Source of the DNA: Sphingomonas sp. CROZ-RG-20F-R02-07
Lineage (GTDB): Bacteria > Pseudomonadota > Alphaproteobacteria > Sphingomonadales > Sphingomonadaceae
Assembly (NCBI RefSeq): GCF_022662335.1
Contig: NZ_JAKNQJ010000010.1
Coordinates: 48,191-112,190 of the forward strand
Length of the DNA stretch: 64,000 nucleotides
Reading direction: 5' to 3'
Positions 9,991 to 21,009 of this stretch are shown here, piece by piece. The notes under the pieces were generated by a model that was not told the DNA's origin, did no database searches, and saw only the letters and a program-made list of their open reading frames with translations. Position 1 is the first letter of the stretch. Each line of letters starts with the position of its first letter. The translations under genes were made by a program, and so were the position numbers.

Positions 9991-11982
9991 GTGTGCGGCA
10001 TAGCCGGCGCGTTCATTAACGGCGCGCATGATCCTTCCCTGGTCGACCGGATGACAGGGCCGCTGCGGCACCGCGGTCCCGACGATAGCGGACGATGGGA
10101 CGATCCCGACGCCGGCAGCGGCCCGCGCATGGTGCTGGGGCATCGGCGGCTCGCGATCGTCGACCTGTCGCCGCTCGGCCATCAGCCGATGGCGTCGGTC
10201 GACGGGCGCTGGATGATCGCGTTTAACGGCGAGATTTACAATCACCTCGCCATCCGCACCGAACTGGATGCCGCGGCCCTCGCCCCCGCATGGCGCGGGC
10301 ATAGCGATACCGAGACGCTGGTCGCTGCTATTGCCGCTTGGGGGCTGGAGGCGACAATCGCCCGCGCCGTCGGCATGTTCGCTATCGCGCTGTGGGATCG
10401 ACGGGAACGGGTGCTCCACCTCGTCCGCGACCGGTTCGGCGAGAAGCCGCTTTACTACGGCTGGGTGGGCGGCGATTTCCTGTTCGCGTCCGAACTGAAA
10501 GCGCTGCGGGCGCATCCAGGCTTCACCAACCCAATCGATCGCGATGCGCTCGCCGCCTTTGCCGCGCGCACCTATGTCCCCGCGCCGCATTCGATTTATC
10601 GCGATGTCTACAAGCTGGAACAGGGCTGCATCCTGACGGTGACGCCGGGTGCGGCGCGCGTCGCACCCGGCGCGCCGCCCGCCGAGGGGCGGCGCGCCGG
10701 GCTGACGCTAACCCGCTACTGGTCGTATCGCGATGTGCTGGCACAGGGCGCGACCGACCCGATCCCTAGCGAAGAGGATGCGATCGCCGCGATCGATGAT
10801 GCGCTCGGCCAGGCCATCGCTGGGCAGGCGATGGCTGACGTGCCGGTCGGCGCATTCCTGTCGGGCGGGATCGATTCCTCGACCGTCGTCGCGCTCTACC
10901 AGCGCCATTCGTCGACGCCGGTGCGCACCTTTTCGATCGGGTTCGAGGAAGCGGGCTTCAACGAGGCGGAATATGCCAAGAAGGTCGCGCGCCACTTCGG
11001 CACCATCCACAACGAACGCTACGTCACCGTTGCCGAGACGCAGGCCGTCATCCCGCAACTGCCGGCGATGTACGACGAACCCTTCGCCGATTCCTCGCAG
11101 ATCCCGACGCATCTGGTCAGCCGGTTTGCGCGCGAACAGGTGACGGTCGCGCTGTCGGGTGATGGCGGCGACGAGCTGTTCGCCGGTTACAACCGCCATT
11201 TCGCTGCACCCAGAATGTGGGAGCGGCTGAACCTGTTGCCGCGACCCCTGCGCGCCGCGGCGGGTGCGCCGCTCAGCCGGCTGCCGGTGGGGCTGTGGAA
11301 TACGCTGCCGGGCAATCGCCCGCCGCATTTCGGTGCCAAGATCCAGAAGGCGCTACGCGTTGCGGGCGGCGCACGCCGGTTCGACGATGTGTACACCAGC
11401 TTCCTCGACGAATGGAGCTTCGAACGATCGCCGGTATTGGGTACGGACGCCGTGCCTGGGTTCGACCTCGACCCCTATCCAGGGGCACCCGACGCGGTGC
11501 GCATGATGTATTGCGATGCCACCACCTATCTGCCCGACGATATCCTGGTGAAGGTCGATCGCGCAGCGATGGCGGTCAGTCTGGAAACGCGGGTGCCGTT
11601 CCTCGACCACCGGCTCGCCGCAGTCGCCGCACGGGTGCCGCTGGCGATGAAGATCAAGGATGGGCGCGGCAAGCATGTGCTGCGCGAACTCCTCTACCGC
11701 CATGCCCCGCGCGCACTGTTCGAACGCCCCAAGGCTGGGTTCGCCATCCCGATCGGCCATTGGCTGCGCGGGCCGTTGCGCCCCTGGGCGGAGGAATTGC
11801 TGGCACCATCGCGGCTGGCGAGCGAAGGCTATTTCGACGCCGCTGCGGTCACCGCGCGCTGGCGCGACCATCTGTCCGGTCGCCGCGATGCGACCGCGGC
11901 CTTGTGGGCAGTATTGATGTTCCAGGCATGGCTGGCCGAACAGGCGGCGCCTGCTGCGAATCATTGGAAGGAAGCGTCTTGA
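9991..11982 (+). CDS. asnB: Glutamine-hydrolysing asparagine synthetase-like amidotransferase (AsnB family)
   Basis: 663 residues. I choose the GTG at 9991 because it places Cys as residue 2 (V-CGIAGAF), the class-II glutaminase nucleophile after removal of the first residue; GGAG lies eight bases upstream. The glutaminase domain shows FNGEIYNHL, SDTETLVAAI and RDRFGEKPLYYG. The synthetase domain shows LSGGIDSS (ATP pyrophosphatase loop), LSGDGGDELFAGY and YLPDDILVKVDRAAMA. Such proteins are common in EPS loci, where they amidate uronic acids or a peptide/sugar carboxylate. The next gene encodes a uronate epimerase-like protein and overlaps by TTGA, so a uronic-acid amide is a plausible product. 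Confidence 0.88.
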   Translation: MCGIAGAFINGAHDPSLVDRMTGPLRHRGPDDSGRWDDPDAGSGPRMVLGHRRLAIVDLSPLGHQPMASVDGRWMIAFNGEIYNHLAIRTELDAAALAPAWRGHSDTETLVAAIAAWGLEATIARAVGMFAIALWDRRERVLHLVRDRFGEKPLYYGWVGGDFLFASELKALRAHPGFTNPIDRDALAAFAARTYVPAPHSIYRDVYKLEQGCILTVTPGAARVAPGAPPAEGRRAGLTLTRYWSYRDVLAQGATDPIPSEEDAIAAIDDALGQAIAGQAMADVPVGAFLSGGIDSSTVVALYQRHSSTPVRTFSIGFEEAGFNEAEYAKKVARHFGTIHNERYVTVAETQAVIPQLPAMYDEPFADSSQIPTHLVSRFAREQVTVALSGDGGDELFAGYNRHFAAPRMWERLNLLPRPLRAAAGAPLSRLPVGLWNTLPGNRPPHFGAKIQKALRVAGGARRFDDVYTSFLDEWSFERSPVLGTDAVPGFDLDPYPGAPDAVRMMYCDATTYLPDDILVKVDRAAMAVSLETRVPFLDHRLAAVAARVPLAMKIKDGRGKHVLRELLYRHAPRALFERPKAGFAIPIGHWLRGPLRPWAEELLAPSRLASEGYFDAAAVTARWRDHLSGRRDATAALWAVLMFQAWLAEQAAPAANHWKEAS

Positions 11983-12974
11983 GGGTTCTCGTCACCGGTG
12001 CGGCCGGGTTCATCGGCTTCAACGTCAGCCGCCACCTGCTCGCCCGCGGCGACAGCGTGGTCGGCATCGACAGCATCAACGATTATTACGATCCGCAGAT
12101 CAAGCGCGACCGGCTCGCGCTGCTGGCCGAGAATGGCGGCGCCTTCGCTTTCAAGCAGGTCGATTTCTCCGATCATGTCGCCTTGGAAGCCGCGCTCGAG
12201 GGCGAACAGTTCGACCGCATCGTCCATCTCGGCGCGCAGGCCGGCGTGCGCTATTCGATCGAGAACCCACGCGCCTATCTAACCGCGAATCTCGCCGGGC
12301 ACCTCAACCTGCTCGAAATCGCGCGCCATCGCCGGTCCGAGCACATGGTCTACGCCTCGTCCTCGTCGGTCTATGGCGGCAACACCACCCTGCCCTTCCG
12401 CGTCGAGGACCGGGTCGACCAGCCGCTCTCGCTCTATGCCGCCACCAAGAAGGCGGACGAGCTGATGAGCGAGACCTATGCGCATCTCTATCGCATGCCG
12501 CAGACGGGCCTCAGATTCTTCACCGTCTATGGCCCCTGGGGCCGGCCCGACATGGCGATGTGGCTGTTCACCAAGGCGATCTTCGCCGGCGAGCCGATCA
12601 ACGTGTTCGGCGAGGGCAATATGCGCCGCGACTTCACCTATATCGACGACATCGTCGCCGGGATCGTCGCCTGCCTCGACCATCCGCCGGCCGACGACGG
12701 CGCAGTGAAGGCCGGGGGCAGCATCTCGCCGCACCGGCTCTACAATATCGGCAACAGCCAGTCGGAGGATCTGGGCGAGATGATCACGCTGATCGAACAG
12801 GCGTGCGGCCGCCCCGCCGAGCGCAACCTGATGCCGATGCAGCCGGGCGACGTGCGCGACACCTTTGCCGATATCAGCGCGATCCAGCGCGATCTGGGGT
12901 TCGCGCCCACCACCCGGATCAGCGAAGGCGTTCCGAAGTTCGTGGCTTGGTACAAACACTATCACGGGCTCTGA
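11979..12974 (+). CDS. UDP-glucuronate 4-epimerase-like SDR (CapI/LpsL type)
   Basis: 331 residues from a TTG start that overlaps the asnB stop (TTGA) and has GGAAGGAAG upstream; the frame extends back to 11217 only as a shadow of asnB. VTGAAGFIGFNVSRHLL is the NAD-binding loop. DSINDYYDPQIKRDRL, YASSSSVYGGN, the catalytic YAATKK and GPWGRPDMAMW are the signatures of UDP-GlcA 4-epimerases. It would supply UDP-galacturonate for polymer assembly. Coupled translation with asnB suggests the two act on the same sugar branch. Confidence 0.88.
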   Translation: MRVLVTGAAGFIGFNVSRHLLARGDSVVGIDSINDYYDPQIKRDRLALLAENGGAFAFKQVDFSDHVALEAALEGEQFDRIVHLGAQAGVRYSIENPRAYLTANLAGHLNLLEIARHRRSEHMVYASSSSVYGGNTTLPFRVEDRVDQPLSLYAATKKADELMSETYAHLYRMPQTGLRFFTVYGPWGRPDMAMWLFTKAIFAGEPINVFGEGNMRRDFTYIDDIVAGIVACLDHPPADDGAVKAGGSISPHRLYNIGNSQSEDLGEMITLIEQACGRPAERNLMPMQPGDVRDTFADISAIQRDLGFAPTTRISEGVPKFVAWYKHYHGL

Positions 12975-13170
12975 GATCGCCGACCGGTGTATCATTCGGG
13001 CAACACGTGGCAGAAATTGTCTCACGGCGGAACAGTAAGCGTATTTTCGGGTTTCCACCCCCGAGAGCCAAAGGGTTGCCCCGGATGAATTTACGGGTGG
13101 ACAAAATGGCTTTTGGCGGTCTATGGCCACCGGAGTATTCGGAACGGATGTTCTCGAAGGGGAGTTACAC

Positions 13171-13407
13171 GTGAAGTTCAAGGGTATCTACACCGCACTG
13201 ACGGCACTGTCGCTCGTCGCCGCTCCTACAATTGCTTCGGCTGCTCCGGTGGCGACGCCGCTGACGCAGCCCGCGACCGAGTCGGTTCAAGGCGATAACG
13301 CCCTTGCCGGTGGCACCGGGTTCATCATCGCCATTCTTGCAGTTGCTGCGATTGCCGCTGGCATCGTGGCTGCCGCCAAGAACCACGACAAGCCCAACAG
13401 CCCGTAA
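13171..13407 (+). CDS. Small secreted or membrane-anchored protein, unknown function
   Basis: 78 residues from the GTG at 13171, which has AAGGGGAG seven bases upstream. The N-terminus is a convincing signal peptide (MKFKGIYTALTALSLVAAP, cleavage likely after ASA). A short Pro/Thr-rich linker follows, then a hydrophobic helix (GFIIAILAVAAIAAGIVAAA) and the polar tail KNHDKPNSP. It stands alone between EPS genes and is followed by a strong terminator, so it is probably an independent transcription unit. I do not recognise a characterised family. An exported helper of polysaccharide assembly is only a guess from position. Confidence 0.7.
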   Translation: MKFKGIYTALTALSLVAAPTIASAAPVATPLTQPATESVQGDNALAGGTGFIIAILAVAAIAAGIVAAAKNHDKPNSP

Positions 13408-13427
13408 GCTGTCGGTCGCTTTTCGAT

Positions 13428-13457
13428 AAAAGGGTCGGGCTCAACCCCGGCCCTTTT
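13428..13457 (+). terminator. Rho-independent terminator
   Basis: The stem GGGTCGGG / CCCGGCCC (one G-U pair) with a short CTCAAC-type loop is followed by TTTTTTT. It begins about 20 bases after the stop of the small secreted protein gene and separates it from the M48 protease gene. Confidence 0.85.
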
Positions 13458-13494
13458 TTTATGCCTCGATCGATCGTCATCGGCCGAACTCTCC

Positions 13495-14496
13495 GTGTCT
13501 GCGCTCAACGTCCTTTTTCTGATCGGCCTCGCCGCCCAAGCGGCGACGGAAGCCCCCCCGGCCGATCCGGTGATCGGCATGGCCGGATACGGGGCGATGG
13601 CGCCCGCCCCATCGACGGCGGATCCCGCATGGCAGCTTCCCGGTCGCGAGGAGGACGGGCGGATAGCGCGAGTCGTCTATCGCCTCGCCACCGCCGGGCG
13701 CGCGCGCTGTGCGGTCCAGGCGCCCGTTACCGGGTTCGTGCTTCAGCATCTTTCCCAGTTCCAGCCCTCCGATCGCGCCGGCATGATCGCCGCCCTGGGG
13801 CTCGATCGCGGCCCTGCGGTGATCGCCTTGGTTCCGGAAAGCCCGGCGGCCGTTGCCGGCCTTCGCACCGGGGACGTGCTGCTGGCGATCGATGACGTCG
13901 CCCTGCCGCGCGACATGGACGTCTCCACCGCGTTCGACGCGGCGCGCGCGCATACCCGCGCCGATGCGATCGCCGATCTCCTCGCACAGGCGGCAGTCCG
14001 GCCCTTCGCGCTCACCATCCTGCGCGATGGCAGCACGCGCACGCTGCGCCTCGCCCCCCTGTCCGCCTGCCCGGCGCGGGTCGATCTCGCCCGGTCGGGG
14101 CAGCGCAACGCCTATGCCGATGGACGCCACGTCTTCCTGACGACGGGGCTGGTGGCGAAAGTCCGATCGGACGACGAGCTGGCCTTCATCGTCGCGCATG
14201 AAATGGCGCACAACATCCTCGGCCATGCGACGGTGATGCGCGGCGATACGGTGAAGCACGGCCTTGGCCGCACGCTAGGGCACAGCGGCCAGGTCGTGCG
14301 CGGGGTCGAGCGCGCGGCGGATGCGCTGGGCGGCGAACTGATGCTCGATGCCGGCTATGATCCGGTCGTGGGCGCGCGGATCCTCGAACGGCTGGACGGC
14401 ACCGATCTCGGGATCGGCCTCTTCGCCACGCATGATCCGGCGCGCGAGCGGATCGCGGCGATGCGCGCGATCGCCGCGGCGCGGCACGCCCCATGA
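13495..14496 (+). CDS. PDZ-domain M48 family metalloprotease
   Basis: 333 residues from a GTG. The first about 17 residues are hydrophobic (NVLFLIGLAAQAATEA), a probable signal peptide. A PDZ-like segment follows at about residues 98-180: VIALVPESPAAVAGLRTGDVLLAIDDV. The catalytic part carries FIVAHEMAHNILGH (HExxH zinc site) and VERAADALGGELM, where the Glu and Asp stand in the usual ExxxD third-ligand helix. It would be a periplasmic zinc protease. PDZ upstream of M48 is a less usual order than protease plus TPR. It overlaps the DnaJ-domain gene by four bases. Substrate unknown. Confidence 0.8.
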   Translation: MSALNVLFLIGLAAQAATEAPPADPVIGMAGYGAMAPAPSTADPAWQLPGREEDGRIARVVYRLATAGRARCAVQAPVTGFVLQHLSQFQPSDRAGMIAALGLDRGPAVIALVPESPAAVAGLRTGDVLLAIDDVALPRDMDVSTAFDAARAHTRADAIADLLAQAAVRPFALTILRDGSTRTLRLAPLSACPARVDLARSGQRNAYADGRHVFLTTGLVAKVRSDDELAFIVAHEMAHNILGHATVMRGDTVKHGLGRTLGHSGQVVRGVERAADALGGELMLDAGYDPVVGARILERLDGTDLGIGLFATHDPARERIAAMRAIAAARHAP

Positions 14497-14900
14497 GCCA
14501 GCGCGACTTCTACCAGGTGCTCGGCGTCGCGCGCGAGGCGTCGGCCGGCGACATCCGGGCCGCCTTCGTCCGGCTGGTCAAGCGGCACCATCCGGATCTT
14601 GCGGCAGACGGCGCCGATCTGCCGCGCCGGTTGCACGAGGTGCAGCAGGCCTATCGCTGCCTGTCCGACGGCGCGGCGCGGGCCGCCCATGACGCCGCGC
14701 TCGACGAAAGCGTTCGTGCCCATTTCGCCCGTCAGCGCTCGGTCCAGCGGCATCTGCGCCGCTACGATCGCCGCCATCCGCAGGTGTTGCCCCGCCCGCG
14801 GCGCCGGATCCACTGGCCGTCGCTGCTGATGATCGCCGCGGGCGGCGCGATCTTGGCCGCGCTCTCCTTCGGCTTGCGGGCCGATCTGATTGCGGGTTGA
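14493..14900 (+). CDS. DnaJ-domain membrane protein
   Basis: 135 residues. The N-terminal J-domain reads DFYQVLGVAREASAGDIRAAF, with the diagnostic HPD in KRHHPDLAA, then YRCLSDGAARAAHD. A basic linker and one C-terminal hydrophobic helix (LLMIAAGGAILAALSFGL) follow, so it is probably tail-anchored with the J-domain in the cytosol. It would stimulate DnaK at the membrane. It lacks the Gly/Phe and zinc-finger regions of true DnaJ. It is coupled by ATGA to the M48 protease gene and convergent with the sugar transferase gene. Confidence 0.82.
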   Translation: MSQRDFYQVLGVAREASAGDIRAAFVRLVKRHHPDLAADGADLPRRLHEVQQAYRCLSDGAARAAHDAALDESVRAHFARQRSVQRHLRRYDRRHPQVLPRPRRRIHWPSLLMIAAGGAILAALSFGLRADLIAG

Positions 14901-16238
14901 TTATTTGGCGCCGAACCCGGTCAGCATGATGCCCACGGTGCGCAGCGCGATCAGCAGGTCGAGCCAGGCCGAGAAGAACTTGATATAATAGAAATCGTAG
15001 TGGAGCTTTACGTGCACGTCGTCGAGCCCGGCAACATGGCCCTGGTTGACCTGCGCCCAGCCGGTGATCCCCGGCCGCACGATGTGGCGATAGCTGTAGA
15101 AGGGCAGTTCGCTCTCATACCATTCCGACAGCGGCACCGCTTCGGGACGCGGGCCGATCCAGCTCATCTCGCCGCGCAGGATGTTGACGATCTGCGGCAG
15201 CTCGTCGATCCGCGATCGCCGCAGGAAACGGCCGATCGGGGTGATCCGGTCGTCGCCGTCCTGCGTGATCGCGGCATGACGGGCGGCATCGTCGCCGCGG
15301 GCCACATCCCGCTCTACCCGCATGGTGCGAAATTTTATCATGCCGAACGGCACGCCGCGATACCCCATCCGGCGCTGGCGGAACAGGATCGGCCCCGGCG
15401 AGCTCCGTTTTACCAGCAGCGCCACGACGAGGAGCGGCAGGATCAGGATCGGAAGCAGCAGGATGCTGGCGACGATGTCGATCGTCCGCTTGATCCCGCG
15501 ATAGCCGAGCGTCGGCAGCAGCGAACCGAAGCTGTTCTCCGACAGATGCTCGATCTGCACGCGCCCGGTGAGCGATTCGCGCAATTGCTTGGTGTGATAG
15601 ACAGGAATGCCCGAGATCGCCGCCTGCGCCAGCATCCGCTCCCATTCCGGCGAATGGGTCAGGCGGAGGTCGGCGACGATGGAGGCATCGGGATCGTCGG
15701 GCACGACGGGTTCGGCAAGCGCGATCCAGTCGATCTGCGGCGTGTCCTCGACGATCCCGGTCTTGCCGAAGGGCACGTAATACATCCGTGGCGGTGCGCC
15801 GCGCTGTCCGAAATAGCCGAGCAGGAAGGTCACGCCCACTGACGCCAGATACCCGGCGAGGAGCATCGAACCGCTATAGCTGGCGCGCGAGACGAGAAGC
15901 AGCACGGCCGCGATCCCGAACGTGGTGGAAAAGGCGGGCAGGATATAGCTGAACGCCCGCGTGCCCGGATAGAGCGTGACACGGCGAAAGGCGAGCAACG
16001 CGATGATCGCTGCGACTAGCGACGTGATCTGGGTGTTTGCGGTGCCGGGAAGATCGCGCGTCAACGTACCCGAGGCGAGCAACGGTGCCACCAGCGGCAC
16101 GAAATAGGCCGTTGCCGCTACGGCCAGCAACGGCTTCAACAGCCGCACGCCGTTATGGCGCGTTCGTGCCGAACGTCCGTGCTCGCCCGTTATCAGCACA
16201 AGGCCCTCCATACCGGGACCGAGAGCCCGAACGCACAC
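14901..16238 (-). CDS. Initiating polyprenyl-phosphate hexose-1-phosphate transferase (WbaP/GumD/ExoY family)
   Basis: 445 residues; a start at the ATG at 16211 is equally possible. Several N-terminal membrane segments (for example LLAVAATAYFVPLVAPLLA) lead to a divergent nucleotide-binding-like region. The C-terminal sugar transferase domain then shows KRTIDIVASILLLPILILPL, SPGPILFRQRRMGYRG, IKFRTM, LRRSRIDELPQIVNILRGEMSWIGPRPE and RPGITGWAQVNQG. This enzyme family places the first sugar phosphate on undecaprenyl phosphate and so starts repeat-unit assembly, consistent with the flippase and glycosyltransferases nearby. It is divergent from rmlC. Confidence 0.9.
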   Translation of the reverse strand: MCVRALGPGMEGLVLITGEHGRSARTRHNGVRLLKPLLAVAATAYFVPLVAPLLASGTLTRDLPGTANTQITSLVAAIIALLAFRRVTLYPGTRAFSYILPAFSTTFGIAAVLLLVSRASYSGSMLLAGYLASVGVTFLLGYFGQRGAPPRMYYVPFGKTGIVEDTPQIDWIALAEPVVPDDPDASIVADLRLTHSPEWERMLAQAAISGIPVYHTKQLRESLTGRVQIEHLSENSFGSLLPTLGYRGIKRTIDIVASILLLPILILPLLVVALLVKRSSPGPILFRQRRMGYRGVPFGMIKFRTMRVERDVARGDDAARHAAITQDGDDRITPIGRFLRRSRIDELPQIVNILRGEMSWIGPRPEAVPLSEWYESELPFYSYRHIVRPGITGWAQVNQGHVAGLDDVHVKLHYDFYYIKFFSAWLDLLIALRTVGIMLTGFGAK

Positions 16239-16504
16239 ATCGCCACAGAACCGCGGGGCTCAGCCCCGATGAGTTCCGATTTAGTTTAACCCGGTACCAT
16301 CGGGCAAGCCAAGGCCTGTAAGCCGCTGGGTCGTGTCCTTTTTTACTACGGTCTGCAGCATCGGCCTTGCGTTCCGGGACACGTCCATGCTGCGGTCCAT
16401 TCGCCTTCTCACAAGGCCAATATCATTCGCCAAGTGGGTTTCCAGAAACTCCCTTGGCACGCATATGTTGCGGGGAGGACGCCATACCACTACCCGCGTT
16501 CGAG

Positions 16505-17083
16505 ATGCTCGAGAACACACCGCCCGTTCAGCTCATCGCGCCCAAGCGTTTCGGCGACGCGCGTGGCTGGTTCACCGAGGTCTATTCGGTTCCGGCGTTC
16601 GCCGCGCGCGGCATCGCGTGCACCTTCGTGCAGGATAATCATTCGCTCTCCGTGCCCGCCTTCACTCTGCGCGGCCTGCACTTCCAAACGCCGCCGCGTG
16701 GACAGGACAAGCTGGTGCGCTGCATCCGCGGCAGGATCTTCGACGTCGCGGTCGACGTCCGGCGCGGCTCGCCGACCTATGGTGAGTGGGTCGGTGCCGA
16801 GCTTTCCGCGGAGAACGGCCACCAGCTCTTCATCCCCGTCGGCTTTGCGCATGGCTTCCTGACGCTCGAACCCGACTGCGAAGTCGCCTATAAATGCTCG
16901 GACACCTATGCGCCCGAGCAGGATGGCGGCATCCGCTGGGACGATCCCGCGATCGGCATCGCTTGGCCAATCCCCGCCGGCATCGCGCCCGAGCTCAGCA
17001 CCAAGGATAAGGTGCAGCCGCGGCTTGCCGATTTCGACAGCCCGTTCGTCTATGACGCCCGCCCGCTGACACCGCTCGCCTGA
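16505..17083 (+). CDS. rmlC: dTDP-4-dehydrorhamnose 3,5-epimerase
   Basis: 192 residues from the ATG at 16505; the open frame begins upstream at 16367 but family similarity starts with [36 protein letters not shown] contains the catalytic His region. [27 protein letters not shown] contains the conserved Tyr/Asp cupin face. It converts dTDP-4-keto-6-deoxyglucose to dTDP-4-keto-rhamnose. It is the first gene of rmlCBDA, followed after 11 bases by rmlB. Confidence 0.93.
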   Translation: MLENTPPVQLIAPKRFGDARGWFTEVYSVPAFAARGIACTFVQDNHSLSVPAFTLRGLHFQTPPRGQDKLVRCIRGRIFDVAVDVRRGSPTYGEWVGAELSAENGHQLFIPVGFAHGFLTLEPDCEVAYKCSDTYAPEQDGGIRWDDPAIGIAWPIPAGIAPELSTKDKVQPRLADFDSPFVYDARPLTPLA

Positions 17084-17094
17084 AGGACAGACCC

Positions 17095-18143
<1,049 letters not shown>

Positions 18144-18147
<4 letters not shown>

Positions 18148-19037
18148 GCGAACGCCATATCCTCGTCACCGGCACGAGCGGGCAGCTCGGCACCGAGCTT
18201 CGGCGCTGCGCCTGGCCCAAGGGCTGGGTAGTCACCGCGATCGACCAGGCCGATCTCGACCTTGCCGACACCGCCGCGATCGCCGCCAAAGTGGCCGAGC
18301 GGCCCTGGGCCGTGATCATCAACGGCGCCGCCTATACCGCGGTCGACAAGGCCGAAAGCGACGTCGTGACCACGTGGGCGGTCAACGCGATGGCCCCTGC
18401 CGCCTTTGCCGCGGCCTGCGCGAAGGCGGACATTCCGCTCGTCCAGGTCTCGACCGATTATGTGTTCGCCGGCGACAAGCAGGGCGCGTGGGAGGTGACC
18501 GATCCGGTCGCGCCGCTCGGCGTCTATGGCGCCTCCAAGCTGGGCGGCGAACTCGCGGTGCGCACCGCGGGCGGGCGCTATGCGATCGTCCGCACCGCCT
18601 GGGTGGTGTCGGCGCATGGCGGCAATTTCGTCAAGACGATGCTGCGCGTCGGCGCCGAGCGCGACACGCTTCGCGTCGTCAACGACCAGCGCGGCAGCCC
18701 GACGGGCGCGGCCGATCTCGCCCAGGCGCTGATGACGATCGCGGTACGCTTGGCCGAGGACGAGGGAGCGCAGACCGGCACCTTCCACTTCAGCAACGCC
18801 GGCGCCGTCAGCTGGGCGGGCTTCGCGACCGAGATCTTCCGCCAGAGCGCGGCGCGTGGCGGGCCCTCCGCCACGGTCGAGCCAATCGCCACCACCGACT
18901 ATCCCACGCCCGCGAAACGCCCGGCCAATTCGCTCCTAAGCCATGACGCGATCCGCGCCGCCTATGGCATCGCGCCGCGCCCCTGGCAGGACGCGCTGGC
19001 CGACATCCTCGACGAACTGATCGGAAACCCGAAATGA
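18144..19037 (+). CDS. rmlD: dTDP-4-dehydrorhamnose reductase
   Basis: 297 residues from the ATG that overlaps the rmlB stop; upstream in-frame sequence is an rmlB shadow. Motifs are [13 protein letters not shown] (NADPH loop), [25 protein letters not shown] and the catalytic YGASKLGGE. It reduces dTDP-4-keto-L-rhamnose to dTDP-L-rhamnose. It is coupled by ATGA to rmlA. Confidence 0.94.
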
Positions 19038-19897
19038 AGGGCATCATCCTGGCCGGCGGCTCTGGCACACGGCTTCATCCGGCCACGCTCGCGGTGAATA
19101 AGCAGCTGCTGCCCGTCTACGACAAGCCGATGATCTATTATCCGCTGTCGGTGCTGATGCTGGCGGGCATCCGCGACGTGCTGCTCATCTCCAGCCCCGA
19201 ATACATCGGCAATTACGAGCGGCTGTTCGGCGACGGCTCCGCCTTCGGCATTGCGATCCGCTATGCCGAGCAGCCGAGCCCCGACGGCCTCGCCCAAGCC
19301 TTCACGATCGGTGCGGACTTCATCGGCGACGACCATGTCGCCCTCGTGCTGGGCGACAATATCTTCTTCGGCGCGCACCTGACCGACCTGCTCGCCAGCG
19401 CCACCGCACGCACGCACGGCGCGACCGTGTTCAGCTACCGGGTGGACGATCCCGAGCGTTATGGCGTGGTCGAGTTGAGCCACGACGGCCGTGCGCTCAG
19501 CCTGGAAGAAAAGCCTGCGCATCCCAAATCCAGCTGCGCGGTGACCGGCCTCTATTTCTACGACAACCGCGTCGTGGAGATGGCACGCAACCTCAAGCCC
19601 TCGGCGCGCGGCGAACTCGAGATCACCGATCTCAACCGCCTCTACATGGAGGCGGGCGACCTGTACGTCGAACAGATGGGGCGCGGCTATGCCTGGCTCG
19701 ACACCGGCACGCACGACAGCCTGCTGGAAGCGAGCGAGTTCGTCCGCACCATCCAGCACCGCCAAGGCGTGCAGGTCGCCTGCCTTGAGGAAATCGCCTA
19801 CGAACAGGGCTTCATCACCGCCGAGCAAGCCCGTGCCCGCGGCGAGATGTTCAAGAAGACCGCTTATGGGCGGGCGATCCTGAATACCATCGCTTAA
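19034..19897 (+). CDS. rmlA: Glucose-1-phosphate thymidylyltransferase
   Basis: 287 residues. [29 protein letters not shown] holds the nucleotide-binding loop and catalytic Lys region. LGDNIFFG is the metal/sugar site, and [16 protein letters not shown] is typical of RmlA. It makes dTDP-glucose, the first step for dTDP-rhamnose and the 3-amino sugar. It is the last gene of rmlCBDA and ends four bases into the convergent GT2 gene. Confidence 0.95.
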   Translation: MKGIILAGGSGTRLHPATLAVNKQLLPVYDKPMIYYPLSVLMLAGIRDVLLISSPEYIGNYERLFGDGSAFGIAIRYAEQPSPDGLAQAFTIGADFIGDDHVALVLGDNIFFGAHLTDLLASATARTHGATVFSYRVDDPERYGVVELSHDGRALSLEEKPAHPKSSCAVTGLYFYDNRVVEMARNLKPSARGELEITDLNRLYMEAGDLYVEQMGRGYAWLDTGTHDSLLEASEFVRTIQHRQGVQVACLEEIAYEQGFITAEQARARGEMFKKTAYGRAILNTIA

Positions 19898-21009
19898 GAA
19901 TAGCGGCTGGATCGCGTGGGAATCCTGAAGCGATCCAGCCAAGACACCTGCTTTTCTCGCGAAAATACCCCATCCGCCTGCTCGGCCCAATGCCACCGTT
20001 TGCTGTCGAGCCGGGTCGCTCGATTGGGCGCTAGGTTGCGTGGCACCAAGAAGGGATCGACCGCCTCGAAGGGCATTCCGTGCCAAGGCTGCGCATGCGG
20101 CTTGCTTCGGCCACCGACCCGGTCGCAGAGTGCGGCCAATGTCGCGATCAGGTCGAGCAGCAAGGCCATCGCCAATGTCGCTGATGCGCGGCAGCGATAT
20201 CCGCCGTTCAGCCAGTGCGAGGCCAATTGGATTTTATCCCGGGCGATCCACCATCGATGCAACGTCCACCGCGGAAGCGGTCCATGGTGTTCGGCCCGGA
20301 ACAGGCGAAGCGCTAGGCGAAGGGATCGGCTCATGCGCCTTTCGTCGGAGGACATGCTGTTGGGCAGCAAGCGATAGCCGACGGTGCATGCACCGACGCT
20401 GACGAGGGTGGTGCGGGCGGCGCAGCGCAGTTGGAACAGATAGTCCTCCGCGCCCTCGACACCGGATTGGCGTAACCGTGGCTCATAGCCGCCAGCCGCT
20501 AGCGCTACCGCGCGATTGACGAGCAAGGCCGATCCGTTCCCGATGATGTTGCGATACAGCATGCGGACTAGGGCGCGGCCTTCGATGGCGGGGATCGCTG
20601 CCTCGCCGATGACGACTCCGGCAGCGTCGATCCGGCGATAGCCGGCACACGCCAAGCCGGCCTGAGTGCGCTCCAACGCGGCGTGCAGCCATTCGAGGTG
20701 ACGCGGGTGCCACAGGTCGTCGGCATCGATGAACGCCACATAGCGCCCTACCGCGACGGCCAGCCCGTGATTGCGGGCCAGCGCGACGCCGCGATTATTC
20801 TGATCGAGGATGCGCGCGCGCGCATCGCGTTCCACGAATGCCGCCGCCAAGGCGCGCGTCTCGTCGGTCGACCCGTCGTTCACGATCAGGATCTCGATCG
20901 CCGAGACCGTCTGCGCACCGACCGACGCCAACGTCGCGGACAGTGTGGATACGGCGTCGAAGGCGGGAATGACGACGGAGACGAGCGGCCGCTGGCTAGC
21001 CAGCGGCAT
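19894..21009 (-). CDS. GT2 family glycosyltransferase
   Basis: 371 residues from the ATG at 21009, chosen because the GT2 domain starts there ([16 protein letters not shown]); the frame stays open to 21114 over the preceding gene. Motifs are [28 protein letters not shown] (DxD) and [14 protein letters not shown]. The C-terminal 130 residues are basic with one hydrophobic helix ([16 protein letters not shown]). Its start overlaps the end of the broken acyltransferase gene, so they form one transcript. Substrate unknown. Confidence 0.82.
   Translation of the reverse strand: MPLASQRPLVSVVIPAFDAVSTLSATLASVGAQTVSAIEILIVNDGSTDETRALAAAFVERDARARILDQNNRGVALARNHGLAVAVGRYVAFIDADDLWHPRHLEWLHAALERTQAGLACAGYRRIDAAGVVIGEAAIPAIEGRALVRMLYRNIIGNGSALLVNRAVALAAGGYEPRLRQSGVEGAEDYLFQLRCAARTTLVSVGACTVGYRLLPNSMSSDERRMSRSLRLALRLFRAEHHGPLPRWTLHRWWIARDKIQLASHWLNGGYRCRASATLAMALLLDLIATLAALCDRVGGRSKPHAQPWHGMPFEAVDPFLVPRNLAPNRATRLDSKRWHWAEQADGVFSREKQVSWLDRFRIPTRSSRYS

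Noticed and set aside
9439..10590. 383-codon version of the ketoisomerase gene
   Set aside because: The upstream 234 codons overlap the asnB start on the other strand and show no family similarity; family length fits the ATG at 9885.
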